Origin: Polaribacter sp. WD7
GTDB lineage: Bacteria; Bacteroidota; Bacteroidia; Flavobacteriales; Flavobacteriaceae
Assembly: GCF_003335085.1 (NCBI RefSeq)
Contig: NZ_QPEJ01000017.1
Location: 372,001-436,000, forward strand
Direction of reading: 5' to 3'
Length of the DNA stretch: 64,000 nt
Below are positions 1 through 8,750 of the stretch, piece after piece (position 1 is the stretch's first letter; every line of letters begins with the position of its first letter). The position numbers and the translations under genes were made by a program. The notes under the pieces were generated by a model that had not been told where the DNA came from, made no database searches, and saw nothing but the letters and a program-made list of their open reading frames with translations.

Positions 1-817
1 GAAAAAAAACATTTGAATTTTCTTTATTTGAAACGTTAACAATACCTTCTTCATCCATTCCTCCTCCGTAAATGTGAAATTCTACTCCTAATTGATGAAA
101 ATCGATTTGCTCACAAAGGTTTAAAATTCCTTGTGCATAACCTAACAAGCCTGCATAAACGATTTTAAGAGTACCTTTCTTTTTAGATTTTGGTTCATTT
201 TTTTGATAGGTAGGAACATTTCTATATACAATACTTTTTTTTGTAACGGTTTTACAAATGTGAGTAATTGTTTCTTCTGATTGCCCAACAATGTTATCTG
301 CTAATTTATAATTAACTTTTTCTACTTTTTCTAAAAAAGCATACATTTTACCTCTTTTTATGACTCCTAATTCCAATGCTGAAAGTGGCCAAATGTCTGA
401 AACATTTAAAATATTTTTAGAGCGTATTACTTTACTTAACAGCAAACCAGAAAAAGCTACTAATAAAGGTGGTGACTGAATGATTATTGAATTGGGTTTT
501 TTTTTCAACAAATAAAACAGATTAATCCATAAAGAGCAGGCAAAAGAAAGCATACTCAGTAATCTCAAAAAACCATTTTTAGACTTTGAAGGAAAAATCC
601 AACAGCGTCTAATGTTAACGTTATTTAAAATTTCTGATACAAAAAACTTTTTTTTATATGACTCAAAAATTTTTCCTTTAGGATAATTTGGTAATGGAGA
701 TATAATAGAAACTTCATGTCCCCTTTTATACAATGCTTCTGCCAAATTGCTAATTCTATTAGCTGCTGCACCCATTTCTGGAGGATAATAATTAGAAATG
801 ATAACAATTTTTTTCAT
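1..817 (-). CDS. Glycosyltransferase family 4 (WbuB-like), 3' end cut by window
   Basis: The reading frame opens at the ATG at 817 and stays open to base 1, giving at least 272 residues without a stop, so the gene is truncated by the window edge. The N-terminus (ISNYYPPEMGAAANRISNLA) has the YPPE-x-GAA signature seen in WbuB-type GT4 enzymes, which use a GT-B fold and often transfer N-acetylfucosamine or related amino sugars. It follows the 2-epimerase gene by 2 bases, an order also found in FucNAc loci where a 2-epimerase gene precedes wbuB. The C-terminal donor-binding half is not in the window, so the sugar cannot be assigned. It is the last visible gene of the long glycan operon. Confidence 0.85.
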   Translation of the reverse strand, partial: MKKIVIISNYYPPEMGAAANRISNLAEALYKRGHEVSIISPLPNYPKGKIFESYKKKFFVSEILNNVNIRRCWIFPSKSKNGFLRLLSMLSFACSLWINLFYLLKKKPNSIIIQSPPLLVAFSGLLLSKVIRSKNILNVSDIWPLSALELGVIKRGKMYAFLEKVEKVNYKLADNIVGQSEETITHICKTVTKKSIVYRNVPTYQKNEPKSKKKGTLKIVYAGLLGYAQGILNLCEQIDFHQLGVEFHIYGGGMDEEGIVNVSNKENSNVFF

Positions 818-819
818 TT

Positions 820-1911
820 CTAAAATTCAATAGAAAGTAAATGATTAATTATTCTTTCTGAAGTTTTACCATCCCAAAATTTTGGGATACTCCCCTCTTT
901 CCATTTACCCTCAAATATTTGATCAATAGCTTTTCTTATATTCTTAGGGTTTGTACCTACCAATTCATTGGTTCCTAACGTAACCGTTTCTGGTCTTTCT
1001 GTATTATCTCTCAACGTTAAACAAGGAATTTTCATATATGTTGTTTCTTCAGTTATTCCACCAGAATCAGTAATTACGCAAAAAGATTTTTTTACTAAAT
1101 AATTAAACTCTAAATAACCAAAAGGATCTACGACATGAAAATTTTTAGCATCAATGTTTAGTTTTGCTAGTATTTGTTTTGTTCTAGGATGAGCAGGAAA
1201 AACAATGGGCACTCCTCTTGAAGATTTGATAATTTCTTGTAAAAACAATTTCAGTTTTGCCTCTTCATCTACATTAGCTGGTCTGTGCATTGTAAGTACA
1301 ATGTACTTTTTAGAACACAGGTTTAAAGAATCATAAATTTTTGGCTTTTTTAATTTGCCAATATTGCTAATTAAAGTATCTATCATGGTATTACCTACAA
1401 AAATAATAGCATCACCTTTTATACCTATATTTTTAAGGTTTTCTATCGCAATTTCAGATGTTACATAAAAATAATCTGTAATAGCATCAGTAACCATCCT
1501 GTTAATTTCTTCTGGCATAGATAAATCAAAAGAACGGATTCCTCCTTCTACATGAGCTACTTTTGTATTCATTTTTTTGGCAACAATAGCGCATGCCATC
1601 GTAGACGTAACGTCTCCTACCACAAGAACTAAATCTGCAGGATATTCTAATAATTCTTTTTCAAAAGCAGTCATAATAGCTGCGGTCTGTGCTGCTTGAG
1701 AACCAGAACCTACTCCAAGATTTTTATCTGGATTTGGAATATTTAATTCTTCAAAAAAAGTGCCACTTAACTTTTTATCGTAATGTTGACCAGTATGAAC
1801 CAATCTAAACGAAATTTTTTTACGTTTTTGATTTACCGAATGTATTTGATGAATAATTGGCGCAATTTTCATAAAATTGGGTCTTGCCCCTGCTATAATA
1901 GTTATATTCAT
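820..1911 (-). CDS. Non-hydrolysing UDP-GlcNAc 2-epimerase family protein
   Basis: A 363-residue cytoplasmic enzyme of the WecB family, which interconverts C2 epimers of UDP-HexNAc (UDP-GlcNAc/UDP-ManNAc or a deoxy derivative). It starts with GARPNFMKIAPI. Conserved acidic positions lie in VVGDVTST, HVEGGIRS and PEEINR, with an active-site histidine in MHRPANVD and the nucleotide-binding motif DSGGITEE near the C-terminus. These motifs differ from the canonical GDTTS / HVEAGLRT / HRREN set seen in the second epimerase of this operon (14255-15364), so the two are different subfamilies and may act on different sugars. A role in FucNAc-type synthesis is possible given the WbuB-like neighbour, but its partner dehydratases are not in view. 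Confidence 0.88.
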   Translation of the reverse strand: MNITIIAGARPNFMKIAPIIHQIHSVNQKRKKISFRLVHTGQHYDKKLSGTFFEELNIPNPDKNLGVGSGSQAAQTAAIMTAFEKELLEYPADLVLVVGDVTSTMACAIVAKKMNTKVAHVEGGIRSFDLSMPEEINRMVTDAITDYFYVTSEIAIENLKNIGIKGDAIIFVGNTMIDTLISNIGKLKKPKIYDSLNLCSKKYIVLTMHRPANVDEEAKLKLFLQEIIKSSRGVPIVFPAHPRTKQILAKLNIDAKNFHVVDPFGYLEFNYLVKKSFCVITDSGGITEETTYMKIPCLTLRDNTERPETVTLGTNELVGTNPKNIRKAIDQIFEGKWKEGSIPKFWDGKTSERIINHLLSIEF

Positions 1912-1917
1912 TACGTT

Positions 1918-3219
1918 TTAATCTTTTAGTAAAGAAGTAAATTGTTTTAACTTACCGCTCTTATTTCTTTCTAAGTTTTTTAATTTTTTAAAGTCTATTG
2001 TTAAATTTGGCTCTAAGTATTTTAACAAAGAGTGTTTAATCTTAGTTTGCTCTTCTATGTGTAGCTTTTCATCAGCAACGTATTCAATCCTAAACTTATC
2101 AAAACTAGTTTGAATAACTTTTATTTCTTTTACGTTTCCTGAATCTTCCATCACAGATTTTGTCACATAGTAAAAAGTCAATCCTGGCGAAACTTTTCCA
2201 CTAGGCAATTTAACCAAATCTTCACTTCTTCCTTCTAAATTTTCTAAAATATATTTTTTATGATTTATTTTTTTGATGGCTCCTCTATCTCCTAATTTGT
2301 ATCTAATAAATGGATGTGCTTTATTGTATAAAGATGTAATTACAATATTACCTATTTCTCCATATGGCACAGGTTTATTGTTTTCATCTAAAATTTCTAT
2401 ATAAAGTGTTTCATTATTTAATACCCAATTGCCATTAACATCCTCAAAAGCTATTAAATCTAGTTCAGAAGCCCCGTATTCATTTATAATCTTGACTCCA
2501 AATCCTTTTTCTAAAATAATTTTATCTGAAGTAACTAGCATCTCTGAAGTTACTACACATGCGCTTACACTTTTACAAATATCTTTTAAAACAATGTTAC
2601 GTTTAATTAAGTATTTTGCAAAAACCACCAAAACTGATGTATATCCATTTAGGTAAACAAACTTGTGTTTTTTAAATTGATTTACCCAAGTTTGTAAGGC
2701 TTCATCAGACAAATTAAAAACATCAAATCGTTTTCTGTTTGAAAGTAAATCTTTTATCAATTCTTTTTTTCTTGACAAATTATCTTTAGGTAAACCATAA
2801 AAACGTGCTTGTTTTTTACCATATAAATTATGCCAATTGAATCTATTTTTAATAATACCCCAAGTTAATGCATGAGTATATTTATCTTTTGCAAAGTAAA
2901 ATGGGTTTCCTGTAGAGCCAGAAGTTTTGTTTTTAAAAACAGTATGAAGTGCGTAGTTTTTGCTTAATCTCTTCTCTAAAGGCATTTGTAAATCTTTTTT
3001 TTCTAACACTGGTAAAGAGTTCCAATCTAGACTTGCTTGTTTTACAATAGAATTATAAAAGCGATTATTTTTGTAGTGAAAATTTACGATTTCTTCTTTT
3101 TGGGTATCAACATACTTTTGAAACTCAATCTCAGAAAGCTCATGTATTTTAGAAATTGCTTGTTCAGCTTTCTTTATCGGAAAATTATTTAATTTTAAAG
3201 AAATATCAATTAACTTCAT
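1918..3219 (-). CDS. CapK/PaaK-like adenylate-forming enzyme
   Basis: A 433-residue protein of the phenylacetate-CoA ligase / CapK family. The P-loop-like adenylate-forming motif is KTSGSTGNPF (about residue 97), followed by INEYGASE and a C-terminal RYKLGDRG segment, in the usual order for this superfamily. Such enzymes activate a carboxylic acid with ATP. Homologues embedded in capsule and O-antigen loci are usually annotated CapK and have no proven substrate. It lies 6 bases upstream of the epimerase gene and 4 bases downstream of a GT4 gene, clearly in the same transcript. It may activate an acyl or amino-acid substituent for the glycan. That role is inference. Confidence 0.8.
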   Translation of the reverse strand: MKLIDISLKLNNFPIKKAEQAISKIHELSEIEFQKYVDTQKEEIVNFHYKNNRFYNSIVKQASLDWNSLPVLEKKDLQMPLEKRLSKNYALHTVFKNKTSGSTGNPFYFAKDKYTHALTWGIIKNRFNWHNLYGKKQARFYGLPKDNLSRKKELIKDLLSNRKRFDVFNLSDEALQTWVNQFKKHKFVYLNGYTSVLVVFAKYLIKRNIVLKDICKSVSACVVTSEMLVTSDKIILEKGFGVKIINEYGASELDLIAFEDVNGNWVLNNETLYIEILDENNKPVPYGEIGNIVITSLYNKAHPFIRYKLGDRGAIKKINHKKYILENLEGRSEDLVKLPSGKVSPGLTFYYVTKSVMEDSGNVKEIKVIQTSFDKFRIEYVADEKLHIEEQTKIKHSLLKYLEPNLTIDFKKLKNLERNKSGKLKQFTSLLKD

Positions 3220-3223
3220 CCAA

Positions 3224-4237
3224 CTACTTTAAAATTTCCAACCATTTATATTTTACAACATTCCAGTCGAATTTCTCAACCTTTTTTCTAGCCATAAGTG
3301 AAATTTCAGGAAACCTTTGATCTAATATATGTGAAATTGCTATAGCCATTTCTTTGGGGTTCGATTTTGCTACTAAAAGCCCATCATAATTTTCTTGAAT
3401 TAAATAAGGTATTCCTCCTACATTTGTACTTACTACAGGTAAACCTAACGCCATTGCTTCCATTACACTTACTGGGGTATTGTCAAAATTTGTAGTATTG
3501 ATAAAAATATCAAATTCTTCCGATTTTTTGTGCCAATCTTCCTTTAAAAGTACACCCGTGAATTCTACAGAATCTTTCAATTGTAATTTTTTTACCAATA
3601 ATTTTGCTTGTAGATGTGTATCATCTACAAAAGGCCCTATCATACAAAGAGAAGCATTTGCATATTTTTTTTTTAATAGCGATAGAACTTCTATGGCCAT
3701 AACAGGATTGTAAATTTCTTTAAAGGCTCTTACCCATAATAATTTGGGTTTTATTGTTTTTCTATGTTTAAACGGATATAAATCAATTTCCAATGTATTT
3801 GGAATATAGATTGTACTAAATCCTGCTTTTTCAAATGCATTTTTTAAATAATGAGAAGGTGCTACATTTTTGTATGAATTTTTAAAAATAAGTTGACTTA
3901 ATTTACTGCTTTTAGACAACCTGTAAGGTAAATTTCCTCCATGTAAAATAGGGATATATTTAATGTTAAACAACCTTGCCAACTGAGAGGTTATGAGTGC
4001 ATAATAAAAATTTGTTGTGCTGTACGTATCAATTAAAATATAATCTGTGGATTTTCTGAACTTAATTACAGAAAAACACATGTCTAATAACCTGTGAATT
4101 TTATTAGTTTTGTTAGATGATTTTTTTATGGAAAAACCTTCCTTTGTAAGGAGGAGAGACAAGACCGCTAATGTAGAATTATACTTTGTTTTCTTGGTTA
4201 AATCATTTCCTATGTACAATATGTTTTTATGACTCAT
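3224..4237 (-). CDS. Glycosyltransferase family 4
   Basis: GT-B fold sugar transferase of about 337 residues. The C-terminal half has the Glycos_transf_1 layout: KPKLLWVRAFKEIYNP opening the donor domain, then FDNTPVSVMEAMALGLPVV, where the E-x7-E element is partly degenerate (an aspartate opens it), and a final GGIPYLI segment. I chose the ATG at 4237, giving MSHKNILYIGN. A TTG at 4252 is in frame but would add five residues and a longer overlap. The start overlaps the end of the upstream membrane-protein gene by 11 bases, suggesting coupled translation. Acceptor and donor are unknown. Confidence 0.83.
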   Translation of the reverse strand: MSHKNILYIGNDLTKKTKYNSTLAVLSLLLTKEGFSIKKSSNKTNKIHRLLDMCFSVIKFRKSTDYILIDTYSTTNFYYALITSQLARLFNIKYIPILHGGNLPYRLSKSSKLSQLIFKNSYKNVAPSHYLKNAFEKAGFSTIYIPNTLEIDLYPFKHRKTIKPKLLWVRAFKEIYNPVMAIEVLSLLKKKYANASLCMIGPFVDDTHLQAKLLVKKLQLKDSVEFTGVLLKEDWHKKSEEFDIFINTTNFDNTPVSVMEAMALGLPVVSTNVGGIPYLIQENYDGLLVAKSNPKEMAIAISHILDQRFPEISLMARKKVEKFDWNVVKYKWLEILK

Positions 4238-5561
4238 CTGTATCTGGAACAATTTTTAGTAAACTTAACCCGTAAATGAAAGAAGGAAAAACAATTCTCA
4301 TCGCAGTGTGATTAATCGTTAAAAACCAAAAAATATAAAAAGAAAATAAGAAAGCTCTTTGATAATTATTACTAAAATAAGCATTTTGTAAAGGAACTAA
4401 AATAAGAATTAAAAGTGATATGATTCCTAATAAACCATGTTCCTCTATCAATCTTCCAACCTCGTTATGAGAAGCAGCTGTAACGTGTTTATCACTTTCT
4501 AACCTTTTGTATTTACCATTACCAACTCCAATTCCAAAAATAGGAGACTCATAAAAACTTTCGATTTGAGTTTTTAAAATTTCACCTCTACCTGCTGTCA
4601 CATCTTTTTTCTTAACTCCTAAAGAGTTTTTACCTGCATATCTATTGTCTATCATACCTCCAGTTATGTTAGAAGTATACAACCAAATTCCAAAAAATAA
4701 AACTACAGCAATAAAAATATACTTAGATATTTTTATGATAGTAACTTGTTGATGAAGAAACATGAATATTGCAAAAAAAACAGATGCAGCAGCAGCAGTA
4801 ATCATACCTCCTCTCGAAAAAGTTAGCAGTCCTCTGTAAATAAAGTAAATTAAAAAAATAGCATCAATAAAAATATAAGGAGTCAATTTGTTTCCTAAAA
4901 ACAAAAAAACAGCTAAAATAAAACATCCAAATCCTATTATTGTAGATACTTGATTTGGTCCAAACCCTCCTGAAGTATCAAAATTTGATACCGCCCCAAA
5001 TACTAACTCTTCTAAATTTGGTGTTCGAAAATAAACATAACTTATCATAGAAAAAATGGGTAAAACACAGAAAAAAAGTAAATCTTTTAGTTGACTTACA
5101 GTAACCTTTCTCTTGTAACAGTAAATTGCAAAAACACCTAATGATATAGGTCCACTTAAATTAAAAACTACTGCCTTTCTTATAGATTCGTTTTCTGGAG
5201 TTTGAGTAAATACAATTCCTACAATTAGTAATAATATATATAATAAAAAAGAAACTGTTGATTTTTGTTTTAAGGGACCTAATAAAAGTCCCATAAAAGC
5301 AAATAGCATAATTCCATACTTACCAGTTTCATACAAAAATGCCCCATTTGTCATTCTCATAAAAACCTCTGAACCTACCAAATAGCTCATAAAGTATAAT
5401 GCTTCTTCGTTTTTATTCTTTGATGAATAAATTATAGCTATACTTAAAACAAAAAAGAGTAATCCATATAGTTTAGATATAGGCAAAAAAGTAACTAGAT
5501 ATCCTAAAGCTAAGTGGATTCCTATAAGTGAAAATTTATTTTTTAAAATTAAGTTTATCAT
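4227..5561 (-). CDS. O-antigen polymerase/ligase-type membrane protein (Wzy/WaaL)
   Basis: A 444-residue polytopic inner-membrane protein with about 10-12 hydrophobic segments. A large loop near residues 310-385 holds the family hallmark: GRGEILKTQIESF, then SPIFGIGVGNGKY, then SHNEVGRLIEEHGLLG, which matches the Wzy_C / O-antigen ligase pattern with its conserved histidine. The family contains both Wzy polymerases and WaaL ligases, and sequence alone does not separate them. Because the operon encodes an ABC exporter and no visible Wzx flippase, ligase activity or an unusual polymerase role are both possible. The start ATG overlaps the preceding stop codon by one base (TAATG). Confidence 0.85.
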   Translation of the reverse strand: MINLILKNKFSLIGIHLALGYLVTFLPISKLYGLLFFVLSIAIIYSSKNKNEEALYFMSYLVGSEVFMRMTNGAFLYETGKYGIMLFAFMGLLLGPLKQKSTVSFLLYILLLIVGIVFTQTPENESIRKAVVFNLSGPISLGVFAIYCYKRKVTVSQLKDLLFFCVLPIFSMISYVYFRTPNLEELVFGAVSNFDTSGGFGPNQVSTIIGFGCFILAVFLFLGNKLTPYIFIDAIFLIYFIYRGLLTFSRGGMITAAAASVFFAIFMFLHQQVTIIKISKYIFIAVVLFFGIWLYTSNITGGMIDNRYAGKNSLGVKKKDVTAGRGEILKTQIESFYESPIFGIGVGNGKYKRLESDKHVTAASHNEVGRLIEEHGLLGIISLLILILVPLQNAYFSNNYQRAFLFSFYIFWFLTINHTAMRIVFPSFIYGLSLLKIVPDTDES

Positions 5562-6631
5562 TAATTGTTGTAAAACTCATTAAGATTTGACATAAATTTT
5601 TCTTTAGAATAAATAGAAATCACATTATCATTTAGAGATCTTGATAATTCTTTCCTCAAAAATTCATCTTCTATTATATTTGATAATCGTTCTGCAAAAA
5701 CGCTACTTTTTTTACTTGGTACTACAGCTTTATTATTATTTAATACTTTTTTACAATCACCCACATCTGTTGTTAAAACTGGTAGATTTGCTAAACCATA
5801 TTCTAGTAAAGAAATTGGAAGACCTTCACTTACAGATGATAAAACTCCAATTGTAGATTGTTTTAAAATATTTTTTATATCCAAACACATATTGTAAAGG
5901 AACACATTATTATTCAAATTTCTTTTATTTATTATACTTTTAAGTTTTTTTGAATAAATATCGTTATAATCTTTACCTACTAAGTGTAATGTCCAAGTTG
6001 GATGATATTTTAAAACGGTTTTAAATGCTTTAATTAAAGTTATATGATCTTTTTCTGGTCTTAATGCTGCCAAACAAACCACTCTTTTATTTACCTCACC
6101 TTTTAACTTTGTTATTTCTTTGTTATCTGTGAAAAAAGGAAAATTATATAGCTTTATAGTATTTTTATGTTTTATTTTTTCTTTAGACCAAATATTTAAG
6201 TCTTCGTTCACATTTATAATTCCGAATACAAATTTACTAAGATACTTAATAAAATAAAATTTAAATCCTTTTAGATTAAAGTTGGCACCTGTGTGGTTGT
6301 GCCAAATTAATTTGATCTTTGGACATAATAATTTTAAGCAAACTCCGAAAAATAAAGAAGTTGAGTGTACATGTATTATGTTTATTTTATGAATTTTAGT
6401 AAACTTTCTTAGTCTAAATAAGGCAATTATATCAATAGTATGTTTTTTTTTCAAAAAAATGTAATTTACATTTTTATGCAATTTTTGTTTTAAGCTTCCT
6501 TCTTGTCTTGTTGTACAAAAAAAAGATTCAATATTATGCTCCAAAAAAATATTAGCCATATTAACAGCTAATACTTCTGTACCTCCTACATTTAAAGAAT
6601 CTGTAATTTGTAAAACTCTTAAATTATTCAA
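5561..6631 (-). CDS. Glycosyltransferase family 4
   Basis: A 356-residue GT-B enzyme. The N-terminus (LQITDSLNVGGTEVLAVNMA) is the classic GT4 opening with the GGTE loop, and the C-terminal half has VVCLAALRPEKDH and SSVSEGLPISLLEYGL, which contains the E-x7-E donor-binding element. A TTG at 6631 is the first start available and no suitable ATG lies close downstream, so a TTG start is likely. It overlaps the upstream GT4 gene by 8 bases and its own stop overlaps the next start codon. It resembles capsule GT4 enzymes, but linkage and sugar cannot be read from the sequence. Confidence 0.87.
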   Translation of the reverse strand: MNNLRVLQITDSLNVGGTEVLAVNMANIFLEHNIESFFCTTRQEGSLKQKLHKNVNYIFLKKKHTIDIIALFRLRKFTKIHKINIIHVHSTSLFFGVCLKLLCPKIKLIWHNHTGANFNLKGFKFYFIKYLSKFVFGIINVNEDLNIWSKEKIKHKNTIKLYNFPFFTDNKEITKLKGEVNKRVVCLAALRPEKDHITLIKAFKTVLKYHPTWTLHLVGKDYNDIYSKKLKSIINKRNLNNNVFLYNMCLDIKNILKQSTIGVLSSVSEGLPISLLEYGLANLPVLTTDVGDCKKVLNNNKAVVPSKKSSVFAERLSNIIEDEFLRKELSRSLNDNVISIYSKEKFMSNLNEFYNN

Positions 6632-7751
6632 TATTAATCATTTTTTTTATCTCGTGTTCAAAAGTATCTAAAGTATACTTTTGAGACCATTTTTGAGCAT
6701 TCATTACTTTTTTTTGATAAAGTGTTTCATCTTTTAAATATTCTATAATTGCATTTTCTACTTGACATGCATTAGAATTAGAATTTAAGACTGTGCCTCT
6801 TTTACCATCATTTAACATATAACTTACACAAGAGACATTGCTACAAATTGGTAAACATTTCCAAAACATAGCTTCTGCAACTACCTTTGGCCAGCCTTCA
6901 GATTTTGAAATGAAAATCAAAAAATGTGATTTTTTAAAGGCTTCTTTAACAATTTCTTTTGTTTGATTCCCGTGTAAAACAATGTTTTTTTCTAATGATT
7001 TTTTTGCTATATAATTTTTAACTTCTATAAATTTTTGACCGTTACCGTACATGTCTAATTGGACATCGTAACCATTCTTTATTAGATTTTCTATAGTTTT
7101 AACACTAAGTAAAGGTTGTTTTCCTTCAGAAAAGGATCCAACATAAATAAAATGAATTCGTTTTGATAAACCCTTTTTGTGTATACTTTCTATTTCATTA
7201 ACTGTATAAGAAGCTGTAAAAAAAGGGATAATATTTTTTGATTGATTTGGCCATTCCCCATATACCAAAACTTTACAATTCCTTGTTAAAAATGTATTGG
7301 CTAAAATCTTTTTTTGAACTCTATAACTTAACGGCTGTTTACTATCAGGATCCCAATTACCTGCATACTTTATAGTTTTTGGTTTAAAAGGAAATAAAAC
7401 CTGTATAAAACATCCTAATAATGCAATATTACCAGGACATCTTAAATGAATATGATCAGCCCAAAGCATTCCTTTAAATATCTGAATACAAATTACAGGA
7501 ATTTTAAAAGTTGTTTTTAAAATATCATACGTATTTAAAATATTGAATTTTGGTACTTTACTTAAAATAATGTTTTTATGAGTATAACTAGATTCTATTG
7601 AAGAAATAGATTCTTGAGACACTGGTGATACAATTTTGATATTTTTCACATATTTGCCCCATAAATTCATTTCTCTTACATACGGTTCGTATGAAAATAT
7701 TTTATTTTCTACACTTTTATGTATAGCATGTGTAACAATTAAAAACCTCAT
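6624..7751 (-). CDS. Glycosyltransferase family 4
   Basis: A 375-residue GT-B protein. The C-terminal domain shows IHFIYVGSFSEGKQP at its start and the donor motif SKSEGWPKVVAEAMFWKCLPI, an E-x7-E element in which the second glutamate sits in AEAM. The N-terminal domain contains a run typical of acceptor domains (WADHIHLRCPGNIALLG). It starts with ATG at 7751, four bases inside the end of the preceding GT2 gene (ATGA-type overlap). It is probably cytoplasmic or peripheral to the inner membrane and adds one residue of the repeat unit. Confidence 0.85.
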   Translation of the reverse strand: MRFLIVTHAIHKSVENKIFSYEPYVREMNLWGKYVKNIKIVSPVSQESISSIESSYTHKNIILSKVPKFNILNTYDILKTTFKIPVICIQIFKGMLWADHIHLRCPGNIALLGCFIQVLFPFKPKTIKYAGNWDPDSKQPLSYRVQKKILANTFLTRNCKVLVYGEWPNQSKNIIPFFTASYTVNEIESIHKKGLSKRIHFIYVGSFSEGKQPLLSVKTIENLIKNGYDVQLDMYGNGQKFIEVKNYIAKKSLEKNIVLHGNQTKEIVKEAFKKSHFLIFISKSEGWPKVVAEAMFWKCLPICSNVSCVSYMLNDGKRGTVLNSNSNACQVENAIIEYLKDETLYQKKVMNAQKWSQKYTLDTFEHEIKKMINIE

Positions 7752-8749
7752 AGCATAACTTTTGGTTTTTTAAAGAATAAAGTTAGCCATCCAAAAATTC
7801 TGCCTAAAAATTCAGTAATAGCTTGTTTACCTTTGTTTCTTTTAAGAACATTTGTCAAACGTATACAAGACAAAATCAATACATTAAAATGCCATTTAAG
7901 TTTGCTTTTGAAAGAAGGATTTGGGTATTTAAGTCGCCAAACATACCAGCCATTTATAGTGACCATTTTACCATATTTAAATTGGTTAGGTCTTCCAGAA
8001 GGGTCATGGTAGTGATTTAATTTACAAGATGTTGCTATTACATTTTTACCAAAATTTTGGGCTCTTATAGAAAAATCTGCATCTTCGTACAATCCGTAGC
8101 CTTCAAAAAATCTTGAAAATTTTATATGATCAAAAACAATTTTTCTAAAAGAAAAGCTCATTCCTACTAATAAATCAACTTCGTAAACTTTATTATTTAG
8201 TGGGTAACTATATGTTCTTCCATGAGAAAATGAAGGCATACAATTGGGAGGTAAGTTGGATTGCAAACCAAAAATGTTTCTTACTATATTTCTTAATCCT
8301 TCTTTAATTACATAATTATCAAAGCAATAAAAAAAAAGGCTATTGTACTTTTGTGATGACTTTTTTAATTTCCATCGATTTTCATTAACAGCTACACCAC
8401 CAACACCAATTATACTTTTATTTTGAAAAAAAACATTTTTTAACTCTTGAAAATAATTAGGGTATAATACAGTATCATCATCTAAAAAGCTTACAATATC
8501 AGTATTTTTAGAACATTTTTTTATTCCGTAATTTCGTTGTTTTGTGAGTCCTCTATCGTTTTTTGAAACTTTAAAATACTTTAAATTCTTATATTCTTTT
8601 TTTTGTATAATTTTTTGGGTTTTATCATCTGATGAGCCGTCAATTATTAAAATTTCATTAGGATATACACCTTGAATTAAAATTGACTCTAATAACCTTG
8701 TTAAGGGTTTTGGTCTCATATATGTACAAATAATAAGGCTTAAATTCAT
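7748..8749 (-). CDS. Glycosyltransferase family 2
   Basis: A 333-residue GT-A enzyme. It opens with LSLIICTYMRPKPLTRLLES, then has the first aspartate of the nucleotide site in IIDGSSDD and the DXD-type metal site in SFLDDDTVLYP (about residue 90). Later FRKIVFDHIKFSRFFEGYGLYEDADFSIR gives the conserved ED catalytic pair. The last 60 residues are basic and hydrophobic and may contact the membrane. The gene is separated by one base from the next upstream gene and overlaps the next downstream one by 4 bases. Confidence 0.9.
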   Translation of the reverse strand: MNLSLIICTYMRPKPLTRLLESILIQGVYPNEILIIDGSSDDKTQKIIQKKEYKNLKYFKVSKNDRGLTKQRNYGIKKCSKNTDIVSFLDDDTVLYPNYFQELKNVFFQNKSIIGVGGVAVNENRWKLKKSSQKYNSLFFYCFDNYVIKEGLRNIVRNIFGLQSNLPPNCMPSFSHGRTYSYPLNNKVYEVDLLVGMSFSFRKIVFDHIKFSRFFEGYGLYEDADFSIRAQNFGKNVIATSCKLNHYHDPSGRPNQFKYGKMVTINGWYVWRLKYPNPSFKSKLKWHFNVLILSCIRLTNVLKRNKGKQAITEFLGRIFGWLTLFFKKPKVML

Positions 8750-8750
8750 T

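Noticed and set aside
625..807. 60-residue frame on the minus strand
   Set aside because: It lies in another frame of the GT4 gene at 1-817, which has clear family motifs and stays open to the window edge.
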